Shown here piece by piece: positions 1 through 6,878 of a DNA stretch of 7,778 nucleotides. A program made the position numbers and the translations under genes. Each line of letters starts with the position of its first letter. The first letter of the stretch is position 1. The stretch is from CAZISM01 sp964541895 (lineage in GTDB: Bacteria; Zhuqueibacterota; Zhuqueibacteria; Residuimicrobiales; Residuimicrobiaceae), in the NCBI GenBank assembly GCA_964541895.1, contig CAZISM010000195.1, positions 1 to 7,778 of the forward strand, read 5' to 3'. The notes beneath the pieces were generated by a model. That model saw nothing but the letters and a program-made list of their open reading frames with translations. It did not search any database and was not told the origin of the DNA.

Positions 1-2143
1 AAAAGCCCAGCTGCACCTGCCGGGGTTCGCCATACCATTCCGGATGAACCACGTTATCGTCCAGGGTGCTGACCCGATTAGCGTCCAGACTGGCGCTGCG
101 CGTGCTCAAGGTGTACTGGGGGCTGCCGGTGTCAGAGTAGACGCCGTTGACGGAACGCTGGTCGAACAGATTGTAGATGTAGGCAAAGACCGAAACATCG
201 TATCGTTTCTGCAATCGAAACTTTTTGAACAGGCGCAGGTCCACGGTGCTGATGCCGGGCTTGCGGGCGCTGTTTTCCGCCAGGCCGGAGAACGCGCTGC
301 TGCCGGCCACCTCACCCACGGCAAAGGTGGGCGTATAGGGGGTGCCGGTCCAATATTTGCCGATGAGGCTGGCCCGCCAGGTGCTGGTGCCCACGCCCAG
401 GGTTCCATTGAGGGTATGGCGCTGATCCCAGCCCAGCGGCACGAGCTGGATGCGCGGCGCTTTGTTATCGTTGCGATCGAAATAGGCGTCCTGCGGATTG
501 GAGGCGCTGCCTTCAGCCACCATAAAGCTGTAGTCGAAGCTGGCTTCGAAATAATTGGAATAGCGCTTGTTCAGGGACAACGTCACACCCTTGACGTTGG
601 AATAGTCCTTGTTTTCGAACAGGGTATAGGCCACGCTGGAAAGGTAGGTGGTGATCAACGGGCTGGCGCCGATCCAGTCACGCACATCGCGATAAAACAT
701 GGTGATGTCAAACGCCAGATCCGCCGCCAGCTGCTGCTGCAGTCCGATTTCATACATGACGGTTTTCTGCGGCTTGAGGTCGGCGTTGCTGAGAAAGGTG
801 GTGTTGCCCGAGGTGCGCGACACTTCCAGATCCGGATTGGAATTATCGGTGCCGTCATTGGCGCCGTACAAAATACGGAACGGCGGCATCTGGAAAAAAT
901 GGCCGTAAGAGAAATGGATGATGCCGCGATCGGTGATGGGATAGGCGATGCCGAACCGGGGACTGACCTGCATTTTGGCGCTGGATTTTTTGTACCAGAA
1001 CGCCTCCCGCTCTGCTACGGTGTACTCGGTCTGCACCGAATCCGGAAGCGCGGAATTATAGTTTTTGTATTTGTGCTCTTTGAGGAAAGGATCGTAAATA
1101 TTGGGATCCCTCGGGTCCGCCAGCAGCCGGCCCTTGGCGTTAAAATAGTCAAAGCGAAGGCCGAAATTCACGATCATGTCGTCGAATTCCATCTTGTCCT
1201 GGATATAGGCGGCCATTTCGACCGGTTTGTATTGATAATCGTTGTGATCGGTGGTGCTGAGCAGCGGCACAGAAGGCAGAAACGGCTTTATTTCATCGTT
1301 GCCCTTTTTGGCCGGGACGATGGAAAACTCGTTCAGGGTCAGATCGTATAAACGAGCCTCCAGGCCGCCTTTTATCTGATGATGCCGGGTTACCTGGCTT
1401 GTCATGTCGAATTTGAGAACGTTGTAGGTGGTGTTGCGCTTAAAGTGCTGCGTGGGCGTGCCGCCGTCGGCAAAACTCCAGCTCGCCGGCGAGATCATGG
1501 AATCCGGGTGCACATACCCTTCCCGGTCCGCAGAAATAAAATAGGCTACCGTCGCTTCATCGCCGCTGCCGGTGCGGACGCTGTCATACGAAACCGAGTT
1601 GAGCGGATCCTCGTACAGATAGTGCTGATAGTCGGAAGAAAAACGGGTGAATTTCACTTCATAAAATGTCTTCATGCTGACGGTATGGGTAAAGGTCAGG
1701 GTATGATTCATACCGTCTTCGAATCGGTTATAGAGTGCGTCCGGATTGTATTTGTAGTAGCGGTCGTACCATTTGAACTCGTTGCTGTTGCCGATCAGGC
1801 CGTAGGTCAGTTTCTTGTTGCCGGAGAGCTTGNNNNNNNNNNNNNNNNNNNNNNNNNNNNNNNNNNNNNNNNNNNNNNNNNNNNNNNNNNNNNNNNNNNN
1901 NNNNNNNNNNNNNNNNNNNNNNNNNNNNNNNNATACGCCGGGAGGCACGTTGAGGATCATATAGTAGCCGTCGATGTCGGTGGCCGCGCCCATGCGGGTG
2001 CCGTCAATGATGACGTTGACGCCCGGTAACTTTTCCCCGCTCTTGGCGTCGGTAATGGTACCGACGATTTTGCCGGTGGTGCCTGCCAGCACCAGCATCG
2101 GTAACAACATGAGGAGGGTAAAAAACAGTGTCCTTCGCATCAT
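1..2143 (-). CDS. TonB-dependent outer-membrane receptor with N-terminal carboxypeptidase-regulatory-like domain (partial, contains assembly gap)
   Basis: This is an outer-membrane beta-barrel for TonB-driven import of a ligand that cannot be named from sequence. Translation starts at ATG 2143 (a second ATG follows at once), with AAAGGA seven bases upstream. Residues 1-20 form a signal peptide (MMRRTLFF, hydrophobic core, LVLA then G). Residues 24-70 are a CarboxypepD_reg-like fold (GKIVGTITD, LPGVNVIIDGT, ATDIDGYY, LNVPPG). The N run follows. After it comes a long barrel rich in Tyr, Phe and alternating polar residues, with typical pieces such as MAAYIQDKMEFDD, NFGLRFDYFNAKGRLL, PRFGIAYPITDRGIIHFSYG and YNLFDQRSVNGVY. 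The last visible residues, PRQVQLGF, match the usual end of this family, so only a few residues lie beyond base 1. The frame is open on both sides of the gap. The plug domain is not visible and presumably lies in the gap. It sits 37 bp behind the LacI-type gene, suggesting co-transcription and repressor control. No SusD-like partner is in view, so a SusC name is not justified. Confidence 0.9.
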   Translation of the reverse strand, partial: MMRRTLFFTLLMLLPMLVLAGTTGKIVGTITDAKSGEKLPGVNVIIDGTRMGAATDIDGYYMILNVPPGVXXXXXXXXXXXXXXXXXXXXXXXXXXXXXXXXXXKLSGNKKLTYGLIGNSNEFKWYDRYYKYNPDALYNRFEDGMNHTLTFTHTVSMKTFYEVKFTRFSSDYQHYLYEDPLNSVSYDSVRTGSGDEATVAYFISADREGYVHPDSMISPASWSFADGGTPTQHFKRNTTYNVLKFDMTSQVTRHHQIKGGLEARLYDLTLNEFSIVPAKKGNDEIKPFLPSVPLLSTTDHNDYQYKPVEMAAYIQDKMEFDDMIVNFGLRFDYFNAKGRLLADPRDPNIYDPFLKEHKYKNYNSALPDSVQTEYTVAEREAFWYKKSSAKMQVSPRFGIAYPITDRGIIHFSYGHFFQMPPFRILYGANDGTDNSNPDLEVSRTSGNTTFLSNADLKPQKTVMYEIGLQQQLAADLAFDITMFYRDVRDWIGASPLITTYLSSVAYTLFENKDYSNVKGVTLSLNKRYSNYFEASFDYSFMVAEGSASNPQDAYFDRNDNKAPRIQLVPLGWDQRHTLNGTLGVGTSTWRASLIGKYWTGTPYTPTFAVGEVAGSSAFSGLAENSARKPGISTVDLRLFKKFRLQKRYDVSVFAYIYNLFDQRSVNGVYSDTGSPQYTLSTRSASLDANRVSTLDDNVVHPEWYGEPRQVQLGF
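1833..1932. other. Assembly gap (100 N)
   Basis: Exactly 100 undetermined bases lie inside the receptor gene. A round 100 is the usual placeholder for a gap of unknown size. Before the gap the protein is at about residue 70, at the end of the CarboxypepD_reg domain. After it the protein is already in the barrel (KLSGNKKLTYG). A plug domain of roughly 100-150 residues plus the first barrel strands cannot fit in 33 codons, so the true missing stretch is probably several hundred bases. The frame happens to agree across 100 bases, but that says nothing about the real length. Confidence 0.97.
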
Positions 2144-2180
2144 GATCGAATCCTTTATGTTATCAAACGGTCTGTTGTCT

Positions 2181-3221
2181 TTAATACATTTCATGTACCT
2201 GAAAATTCTTGTGCGCGCCGCAGGTCTCCCGTACGATCAATTCCGCCTGCATCTGCTGGTAAAAGCCGCCCTCCGAATCGGTGCGAATCCGCTCGATGAG
2301 CCGCTCCACCGCCAGCCGCCCCATCTCCGGAATCGGCTGATGCATGGTGGTGAGACCGACGAATTTGGCAAATTCGATATCGTCAAAGCCGACCAGGGCC
2401 AGATCCTGCGGTATGTGCAGGCCGGATTCCTTGGCAGCCCGCATCACGCCCAGGGCCTGCACATCGCTGGCGACAAACAGGGCGCCGGGGATCTCGACCT
2501 GGCCGGCGAGAAAGCGCTTCATGGCGCTGTAAGCAGCGCGCTCGTTGAAACCGTGCTCCCCTTCGGTGGCGTCGCAGGTGATCAGCAGTTCGTCATCAAA
2601 GGGCAGGTCATGCGCCGCCAGCGCGTATTTAAATCCTTTCAATCGCTCCACGGCCGGAAAACTGGAAAGATGGCCGTTGACCATGCCGATGCGGCGGTGC
2701 CCCAGCTTGATCAGATGTTCGGTAGCGGTCATGGCGGCGTTTTGATTGGCAATGGTGATGGAATCCAGGCCGTCATAACGGTTGTCTACGATCACAACCG
2801 GGACCGGGGTATCGACAAACCTGCGGACGTACTCCTCGTCGATGCTGACCGAGATCAGCAGCACTCCGTCGCTGCGCCGCTCGGAAAGAACGCGGTCAAG
2901 GACAAAGGGCATGCGATCCATGCGGTCGACGCTGTAGAGGATGAGGTCAAAATTGTTCAGGGTCAACGTCCGCTGAACATTTTTGAGCAATTCGACGAAA
3001 AAATAATTGGTAAAGAAGGGGACGACGCTGGCGATGGTAAAGGTTTTTTTACGGGCGAGGCTCTGGGCCAGAGCGTGGGGCTGATAATTCAACTCTTTGA
3101 TAATCTGCAGCACATGCATTTTGGTCTGCGCATTGATCTGCGGGCTGTTGTTGATGGCACGGGACACGGTGCCGATACCCACACCTGCCATCCTGGCCAC
3201 ATCATAAATAGTTACTGACAA
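2181..3221 (-). CDS. LacI/PurR-family transcriptional repressor
   Basis: This is a cytoplasmic DNA-binding repressor that responds to a small ligand, usually a sugar or nucleoside. From the chosen start it is 346 aa, normal for the family. Residues 3-48 are the LacI helix-turn-helix (VTIYDVARMAGVGIGTVSR), followed by a hinge helix (ALAQSLARKKT). The periplasmic-binding-protein-like core carries family signatures: HLIKLGHRRIGMVNG, AVERLKGF, FVASDVQALGVM, ALVGFDDIEFA and TTMHQPIPEMGRLAVERL. No ATG precedes the HTH. TTG 3221 is preferred because GGAG lies seven bases upstream (3229-3232) and it puts the HTH at the very N-terminus, as is usual. TTG 3248 would add nine residues (355 aa) but has no well-placed Shine-Dalgarno sequence. 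A near-consensus promoter and two palindromes upstream suggest autoregulation. The receptor gene follows after 37 bp on the same strand, so it is the likely regulatory target. The effector cannot be read from the sequence. Confidence 0.93.
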   Translation of the reverse strand: MSVTIYDVARMAGVGIGTVSRAINNSPQINAQTKMHVLQIIKELNYQPHALAQSLARKKTFTIASVVPFFTNYFFVELLKNVQRTLTLNNFDLILYSVDRMDRMPFVLDRVLSERRSDGVLLISVSIDEEYVRRFVDTPVPVVIVDNRYDGLDSITIANQNAAMTATEHLIKLGHRRIGMVNGHLSSFPAVERLKGFKYALAAHDLPFDDELLITCDATEGEHGFNERAAYSAMKRFLAGQVEIPGALFVASDVQALGVMRAAKESGLHIPQDLALVGFDDIEFAKFVGLTTMHQPIPEMGRLAVERLIERIRTDSEGGFYQQMQAELIVRETCGAHKNFQVHEMY

Positions 3222-3250
3222 TTCCAATCTCCGCCTGGAACTCTCCAAAT

Positions 3251-3266
3251 CTGGAAGGCCTTCCAG
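3251..3266. promoter_or_regulatory. Candidate operator 2 (16-bp perfect palindrome)
   Basis: CTGGAAGGCCTTCCAG is a perfect 16-bp palindrome sharing the GGAA/TTCC arms of the 3276-3287 site but with a GGCC centre. The centres of the two sites are 23 bp apart, about two helical turns, which would suit cooperative binding. It lies in the predicted leader, between the promoter and the start codon. It is either a second operator for the LacI-family protein or a site for another dimeric regulator. Confidence 0.5.
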
Positions 3267-3275
3267 ACCGTTTCG

Positions 3276-3287
3276 GGAAGCGCTTCC
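3276..3287. promoter_or_regulatory. Candidate LacI-family operator 1
   Basis: GGAAGCGCTTCC is a perfect 12-bp palindrome with a central CpG, the classic layout of a LacI/PurR-family operator. It lies just downstream of the predicted transcription start (about 3290) of the repressor gene, so a bound repressor would block initiation or clearance. The assignment to the adjacent repressor is inferred from position and form. Confidence 0.65.
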
Positions 3288-3296
3288 AATTTGAAA

Positions 3297-3325
3297 ATTT
3301 TACAAAATTTCCACGAAAATGTCAA
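3297..3325 (-). promoter_or_regulatory. Sigma-70-type promoter of the LacI-family gene and receptor operon
   Basis: On the minus strand, TTGACA (3325-3320) is a perfect -35 box. It is followed by a 17-bp spacer and TAAAAT (3302-3297), a -10 box with one mismatch to TATAAT. Transcription would start near 3290, giving a leader of about 70 bases to the TTG at 3221. The -10 box lies inside an AT palindrome (AAATTTT, AC, AAAATTT; 3295-3310). This is the strongest promoter match in the intergenic region and points toward the repressor gene. Confidence 0.75.
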
Positions 3326-3391
3326 GACTAATTTAATATTCCTGAATCGTATGCGCTGCACAGGCAGAGATTGCGCAGGACAATGATTTCC

Positions 3392-3420
3392 TTGCTTGGA
3401 ATTGCATAATCAGCTATATT
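3392..3420 (+). promoter_or_regulatory. Weak candidate sigma-70 promoter for the kinase-regulator operon
   Basis: TTGCTT (3392-3397), a 17-bp spacer and TATATT (3415-3420) resemble -35 and -10 boxes, matching the consensus at three and five of six positions. Transcription would begin about ten bases before the kinase ATG, leaving a very short leader with no clear Shine-Dalgarno sequence. TTCC (3388-3391) and GGAA (3398-3401) flank the -35 box as a loose inverted repeat. No -24/-12 match was found here. The call is tentative. Confidence 0.25.
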
Positions 3421-3436
3421 AGAAAAAAAGAACATC

Positions 3437-5263
3437 ATGCAAAGTCTCCGTTATAAAATAGGTTTCGGCTTTTTCACACTGGTCGGCATCATCATGGCGG
3501 TCAGCATCTTTTCGGTGGGCTACTATCTGCAGCTGCGCAACGAAGTGGTGAGCATCCTCGAAGTGCACACGCCCGGGCTCACCGCAGCGCAACAGATGCT
3601 CAAAGCCGTGGATGAACAGGAACGGTTCCTGCTGCTCATGCTCATCAGCGATGTCGATGCCAGCCAGGTGGAATTCAGCAAGCATCGTGACCAGTTCCTC
3701 AAAGAGTATCAGCAGGTGCAGCAGGTCAGCAAGCCCGCTGCTCAAAAAACCCTGCTCGACAGCATCATTGTCTACTATCGCGATTTCAACACCCATTCGC
3801 AGGCCTTTATCCGGCTGTGTCGCGGCAACAGCGACCTGGCCCGTCCCTTTTTCATGGAGACGATCATCCCCTACCAGCAGCATATCCGGCGGTATGTGCT
3901 GCGCCTCATCGAGCAACATCAGGCCGTCATCACCGAGACCAACGTGCGCACCAAACGGCTGGTGAACCGCGGCACCGCCTCCCTGGTGCTGGCCGCGGCG
4001 TTTGCCATCTGGTTTGCCTTTCGCTCCAATCGAAAACTGTCGCGCAACATCATCCAGCCGGCCGAACTCCTGACCCGCTCCGTGCGCCTGATCAGCGCCG
4101 GCCACATGTATCAAAAAATCGATATCACCACCAACGACGAGCTGGCGATCCTCAGCAGCGAGTTCAACAAGATGACGGAACGGTTGCGCGGCTATGAAGA
4201 GATGAACATTCATCAGCTCATCGCGGAAAAAAAGAAATCCGAAGCCATCGTCGCAAGCCTCGCCGAACCGATCATCGTCACCGGTGTGGACAATACCATT
4301 TTGCTGATGAATCAGGCCGCGGTCAACCTGTTCACCGACGAGGGCACCGACTGGCCGGACAAACCGGTGGCGCAGGTGATCCGGCATCCCCGGCTGCTGC
4401 AGATTCTCACAGCCGACAAAAGCCGCCAGCCCGAAGAGCTCTTTACCTACGAGCGTGAACAGGCCACGTTTTACTTTCGTACCCGCCAGACCATGATCAC
4501 GGACGAATTGGGAGGCGTTCAGGGGGTGGTGACGCTGTTTGAAGACGTCACCCGCTTTAAAGACCTGGATCGTCTGAAATCCGATTTCATCGCCACGGTG
4601 TCGCACGAGTTCAGGACGCCGCTGACCTCCATCAACATGACCATCGATATACTGTCGCAACAGATTCTGGGCACCACCACGCCGCAACAGCAGGAACTGC
4701 TCGCCAATGCCAAAGACGATTGCGACCGGCTCACCAAGCTGGTCAAGGAGCTGCTGGATCTCTCCCGGCTGGAGTCCGGCCGCTACGAGATGAAACTGGA
4801 ACCGATCAACCTCCCGCACCTGCTGGATACGGCTCTCAAGCCGCTGCAACTGCCCTTTAAGGAAAAACAGATCGACCTGCAGGTCCACATCGATGGCAAC
4901 CTTCCCATTCTCTGGGGCGATCATCAGCAATTAACCTGGGTGATCACCAACCTGGTCAACAACGCCTTGCGCTATACCATGGAAGACGGCCGGGTGTGCG
5001 TCTCCGCGGAACGGGTAGGCGATGAGATACAGGTCCATGTCAGCGACACCGGTCGCGGCATTCCGCGCGAAGCGCTGGACCACATTTTCGAAAAATTCGT
5101 TCAAGTTCGCGCCGCCACCGAGACCACGCCCGGCAGCGTCGGCCTGGGATTGGCCATCGCCAAACAGGTGGTTGAAGATCACGGCGGCCGCATCTGGGTG
5201 AGCAGCCAGGTGGGGCGCGGCAGCACCTTTTCATTCACCTTACCGATTGCGAGAAAAAACTGA
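3437..5263 (+). CDS. Membrane sensor histidine kinase, KinB-like (TM-sensor-TM-HAMP-PAS-HisKA-HATPase)
   Basis: This 608-aa inner-membrane kinase senses an unknown signal and phosphorylates the regulator encoded next. TM1 is about residues 9-30. Residues 31-178 form a mostly helical periplasmic sensor (four-helix-bundle style). TM2 is about 179-196, HAMP about 197-252, and a PAS-like domain about 265-372 (SLAEPIIVTGVDNTILLMNQAA). HisKA has the phospho-acceptor H390 in FIATVSHEFRTPL. The ATPase domain shows the N box (TNLVNNALRY, about 504-513), G1 (DTGRGIP, about 537-543), the F box (FEKFVQ) and G2 (GLGLAIAKQ), all intact, so it should be active. ATG 3437 follows a purine-rich stretch without a clear GGAG. 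Domain order and length resemble Pseudomonas KinB (about 595 aa), and the H box is of the HEFRTPL class rather than the HEIRNPL type usual for NtrB-like partners. Its stop overlaps the regulator start by one base (TGATG), so the two are translationally coupled. The ligand cannot be predicted. Confidence 0.93.
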   Translation: MQSLRYKIGFGFFTLVGIIMAVSIFSVGYYLQLRNEVVSILEVHTPGLTAAQQMLKAVDEQERFLLLMLISDVDASQVEFSKHRDQFLKEYQQVQQVSKPAAQKTLLDSIIVYYRDFNTHSQAFIRLCRGNSDLARPFFMETIIPYQQHIRRYVLRLIEQHQAVITETNVRTKRLVNRGTASLVLAAAFAIWFAFRSNRKLSRNIIQPAELLTRSVRLISAGHMYQKIDITTNDELAILSSEFNKMTERLRGYEEMNIHQLIAEKKKSEAIVASLAEPIIVTGVDNTILLMNQAAVNLFTDEGTDWPDKPVAQVIRHPRLLQILTADKSRQPEELFTYEREQATFYFRTRQTMITDELGGVQGVVTLFEDVTRFKDLDRLKSDFIATVSHEFRTPLTSINMTIDILSQQILGTTTPQQQELLANAKDDCDRLTKLVKELLDLSRLESGRYEMKLEPINLPHLLDTALKPLQLPFKEKQIDLQVHIDGNLPILWGDHQQLTWVITNLVNNALRYTMEDGRVCVSAERVGDEIQVHVSDTGRGIPREALDHIFEKFVQVRAATETTPGSVGLGLAIAKQVVEDHGGRIWVSSQVGRGSTFSFTLPIARKN

Positions 5264-6591
5264 TGGCAGATCGTCCGGTCCATGTCCTGGTCGTTGATGA
5301 TGAAGCGCATATTTTAAAAACCATCGGTATCTGCCTGGAGTCGATCGGCTTTCAAACCTGGCTCTGTACCCGACCTCAGGAAGCGCTGCAGATGGCACAG
5401 CGGCAGCGTTTTGACCTGGCCTTCGTCGACCTGAAGATGAGCCCCATGGACGGCATGGAGGTGCTGGCCAATCTGCGCCAGATCTCTCCGGAAACCACGG
5501 TCATCATCATCACCGCCCACGGCTCCATCGACAGCGCCGTGGAAGCGATTAAAAAAGGGGCCTACCATTATCTGCAGAAGCCGTTCGACTTTAAGGAGCT
5601 GCAGATCTTTGCGCAAAAGGCGTGGGAGTATCACAGTCTGCGCCTGGAAGTGCTCTCCCTGCGTAAGGAGCTGGCGGAACGCAACGCGGTCGGCGAGTTC
5701 ATCACCCACAACCGGGACATGCTCAACATGCTCGATCTGGCGGAGCGCATCGCCGAGAGCAACATCAGCGTCCTCATCGAAGGCGAAAGCGGCACCGGCA
5801 AGGAGCTGGTGGCGCACTTTATTCACAGCAAAAGCCCCCGTAACGACAAGCCCTTTGTGCGCATCAACTGCGCCGCCCTGCCGGAAGAGTTGCTGGAAAG
5901 CGAGCTGTTCGGCCATATCAAGGGCGCCTTTACCGGCGCGGTGAGGGATCGGCAGGGACGGTTCGAGCTGGCGGACGGCGGCACCATCTTTCTCGATGAA
6001 ATAGCCGAAGTGTCGCCGGCGATCCAGGCCAAGCTGCTGCGCGTCATCCAGAGCAAAGAGTTCGAACGGGTGGGCGAAAGCGAAAGCCGGCGCGTGGACG
6101 TGCGCATCATCGCCGCCACCAACCGCAATCTGGATGAAGCGCTGAAAGAGGGCACCTTTCGCGAAGACCTTTTTTATCGACTGAATGCCGTGCGCCTGAA
6201 ACCGTTGCCGTTGCGCGACCGGCCGGAGGATCTGCCCATCCTGTTGCAACATTTTATCCGCAAGTTCTGCAAGGATAAAGAAATGGATATTGCCCCCGAA
6301 GCGATCCAGGCCTTGCGCGCCTACCGCTGGAACGGCAACGTGCGCGAGCTGGAAAATGTCATCGAGCGGGCGGTCATCCTGGCCAAAAACAGCATCATCG
6401 AACTGTCCCATCTGCCGGAAGAGGTCCGCTCCTGCAACGAAAAACCCAGCCATGCCTTTTCCCTCGAGGAGGTGGAAAAGCTGCACATCAAAAAGGTGCT
6501 GCAGCACGCCCACGATTACGATGAGGCCAGCCGTACCCTTGGCATCGACCCGGCCACGCTGTGGCGCAAACGTAAAAAATATGGTCTGTGA
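5263..6591 (+). CDS. NtrC-family (AlgB-like) response regulator, sigma-54 activator
   Basis: This 442-aa regulator is activated by phosphorylation and uses ATP to open sigma-54 promoters. The receiver domain (about 6-118) has the acidic pair D12/D13, phospho-acceptor D56, T84 and K106. The AAA+ domain (about 148-380) has Walker A GESGTGKE (174-181), the sigma-54 contact loop GAFTGA (221-226), Walker B TIFLDE (D245, E246) and candidate arginine fingers R300 and R306 (FREDLFYRLN). The C-terminal Fis-type HTH (about 400-442) reads SLEEVEKLHI, then ASRTLGIDPATLWRKRKKYG. From memory this is close to the end of Pseudomonas AlgB (about 449 aa). Every catalytic motif is intact. Its ATG overlaps the kinase stop, so the kinase is the obvious partner. 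Its targets are not known, but a -24/-12 promoter match lies 213 bp beyond its stop, before the STAS gene. AlgB itself is reported to act without sigma-54 at algD, so the intact GAFTGA makes sigma-54 use likely but does not prove it. Confidence 0.95.
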   Translation: MADRPVHVLVVDDEAHILKTIGICLESIGFQTWLCTRPQEALQMAQRQRFDLAFVDLKMSPMDGMEVLANLRQISPETTVIIITAHGSIDSAVEAIKKGAYHYLQKPFDFKELQIFAQKAWEYHSLRLEVLSLRKELAERNAVGEFITHNRDMLNMLDLAERIAESNISVLIEGESGTGKELVAHFIHSKSPRNDKPFVRINCAALPEELLESELFGHIKGAFTGAVRDRQGRFELADGGTIFLDEIAEVSPAIQAKLLRVIQSKEFERVGESESRRVDVRIIAATNRNLDEALKEGTFREDLFYRLNAVRLKPLPLRDRPEDLPILLQHFIRKFCKDKEMDIAPEAIQALRAYRWNGNVRELENVIERAVILAKNSIIELSHLPEEVRSCNEKPSHAFSLEEVEKLHIKKVLQHAHDYDEASRTLGIDPATLWRKRKKYGL

Positions 6592-6637
6592 TTGAACCCT
6601 GCACATCGCAACATGCCCTGAAGAAACGGGCAACCGC

Positions 6638-6652
6638 CTTGCATTTTGCAAG
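6638..6652. repeat. Short dyad CTTGCA-TTT-TGCAAG
   Basis: A perfect 6-bp inverted repeat with a three-base centre lies 47 bp after the regulator stop. No T run follows on the plus strand, so it is not a good intrinsic terminator. It could be a protein-binding site about 185 bp upstream of the predicted sigma-54 start, or chance. Confidence 0.35.
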
Positions 6653-6711
6653 ATCAGCAATATATTAATAAATAAAAGGTTAATTTAGCAGCTGCTCCAT
6701 CGGCCCTTTTT

Positions 6712-6752
6712 GTCGTGCAATCTGCATGAACCGCAGCACGCCCGCTCACGAC
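6712..6752. promoter_or_regulatory. Possible upstream activator site for the sigma-54 promoter
   Basis: GTCGTG (6712-6717) and CACGAC (6747-6752) form an inverted repeat about 80 to 115 bp upstream of the predicted start near 6829. That is the usual distance for enhancer sites of NtrC-family activators. An inner pairing is also possible: CGTGC 6714-6718 with GCACG 6736-6740. The arms are only 5-6 bp, so chance is possible. The rest of the 6592-6878 gap is AT-rich, with a 10-bp palindrome AGCAGCTGCT (6687-6696) and no ORF that looks real. Confidence 0.25.
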
Positions 6753-6803
6753 TTACTAATTATAAGAATTTGATTAATCTTAAATTACAAACATCGGGAT
6801 TCC

Positions 6804-6818
6804 TGGCACATCTTTTGT
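6804..6818 (+). promoter_or_regulatory. Sigma-54 (-24/-12) promoter of the STAS-proton-channel operon
   Basis: TGGCAC (6804-6809), five bases, then TTGT (6815-6818) matches the consensus TGGCACN5TTGC with correct spacing. The only mismatch is T for the last C of the -12 box. The predicted start is near 6829, giving a leader of about 50 bases that ends in a strong Shine-Dalgarno (AAGGAG 6867-6872). No convincing sigma-70 promoter is seen in this gap. An NtrC-family activator is encoded immediately upstream, which supports the call. The -12 box also lies in one arm of a 9-bp inverted repeat (AATTACAAA 6783-6791 and TTTGTAATT 6814-6822). Confidence 0.7.
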
Positions 6819-6878
6819 AATTGCAATTTCGGCAAGCGTCTGTTCTCAACCTGTCTATTGTAAGCCAAGGAGTCCATC

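Noticed and set aside
44..1351. Long plus-strand open frame (435 codons), continuing at 1379-2029
   Set aside because: It is the codon-aligned antisense of the receptor gene. The minus-strand reading gives signal peptide, domain and barrel signatures, while the plus-strand reading gives no recognisable domain.
1..2143. Naming the receptor SusC
   Set aside because: No SusD partner is visible and the plug region is missing, so only the general TonB-dependent receptor call is supported.
1974..3218. Plus-strand open frame (414 codons) spanning the receptor-repressor junction
   Set aside because: It runs antisense across two clear genes and their spacer and shows no domain.
3295..3310. AT palindrome AAATTTT-AC-AAAATTT as a terminator or operator
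   Set aside because: It contains the -10 box of the repressor promoter, and its low GC makes it a poor hairpin; best explained as promoter sequence.
3419..4930. Long minus-strand open frame (503 codons)
   Set aside because: Antisense shadow of the histidine kinase, whose motifs are all intact on the plus strand.
3437..6591. NtrB/NtrC nitrogen-control pair
   Set aside because: The kinase is membrane-bound with HAMP and an HEFRTPL H box, and the regulator's C-terminus follows AlgB; there is no nitrogen gene nearby.
6614..6631. Possible terminator after the regulator (GCCC, 9-base loop, GGGC)
   Set aside because: The stem is only four pairs and no T run follows, so it does not qualify as an intrinsic terminator.
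5314..6660. Long minus-strand open frame (448 codons)
   Set aside because: Antisense shadow of the response regulator; a side effect of GC-rich codon use.
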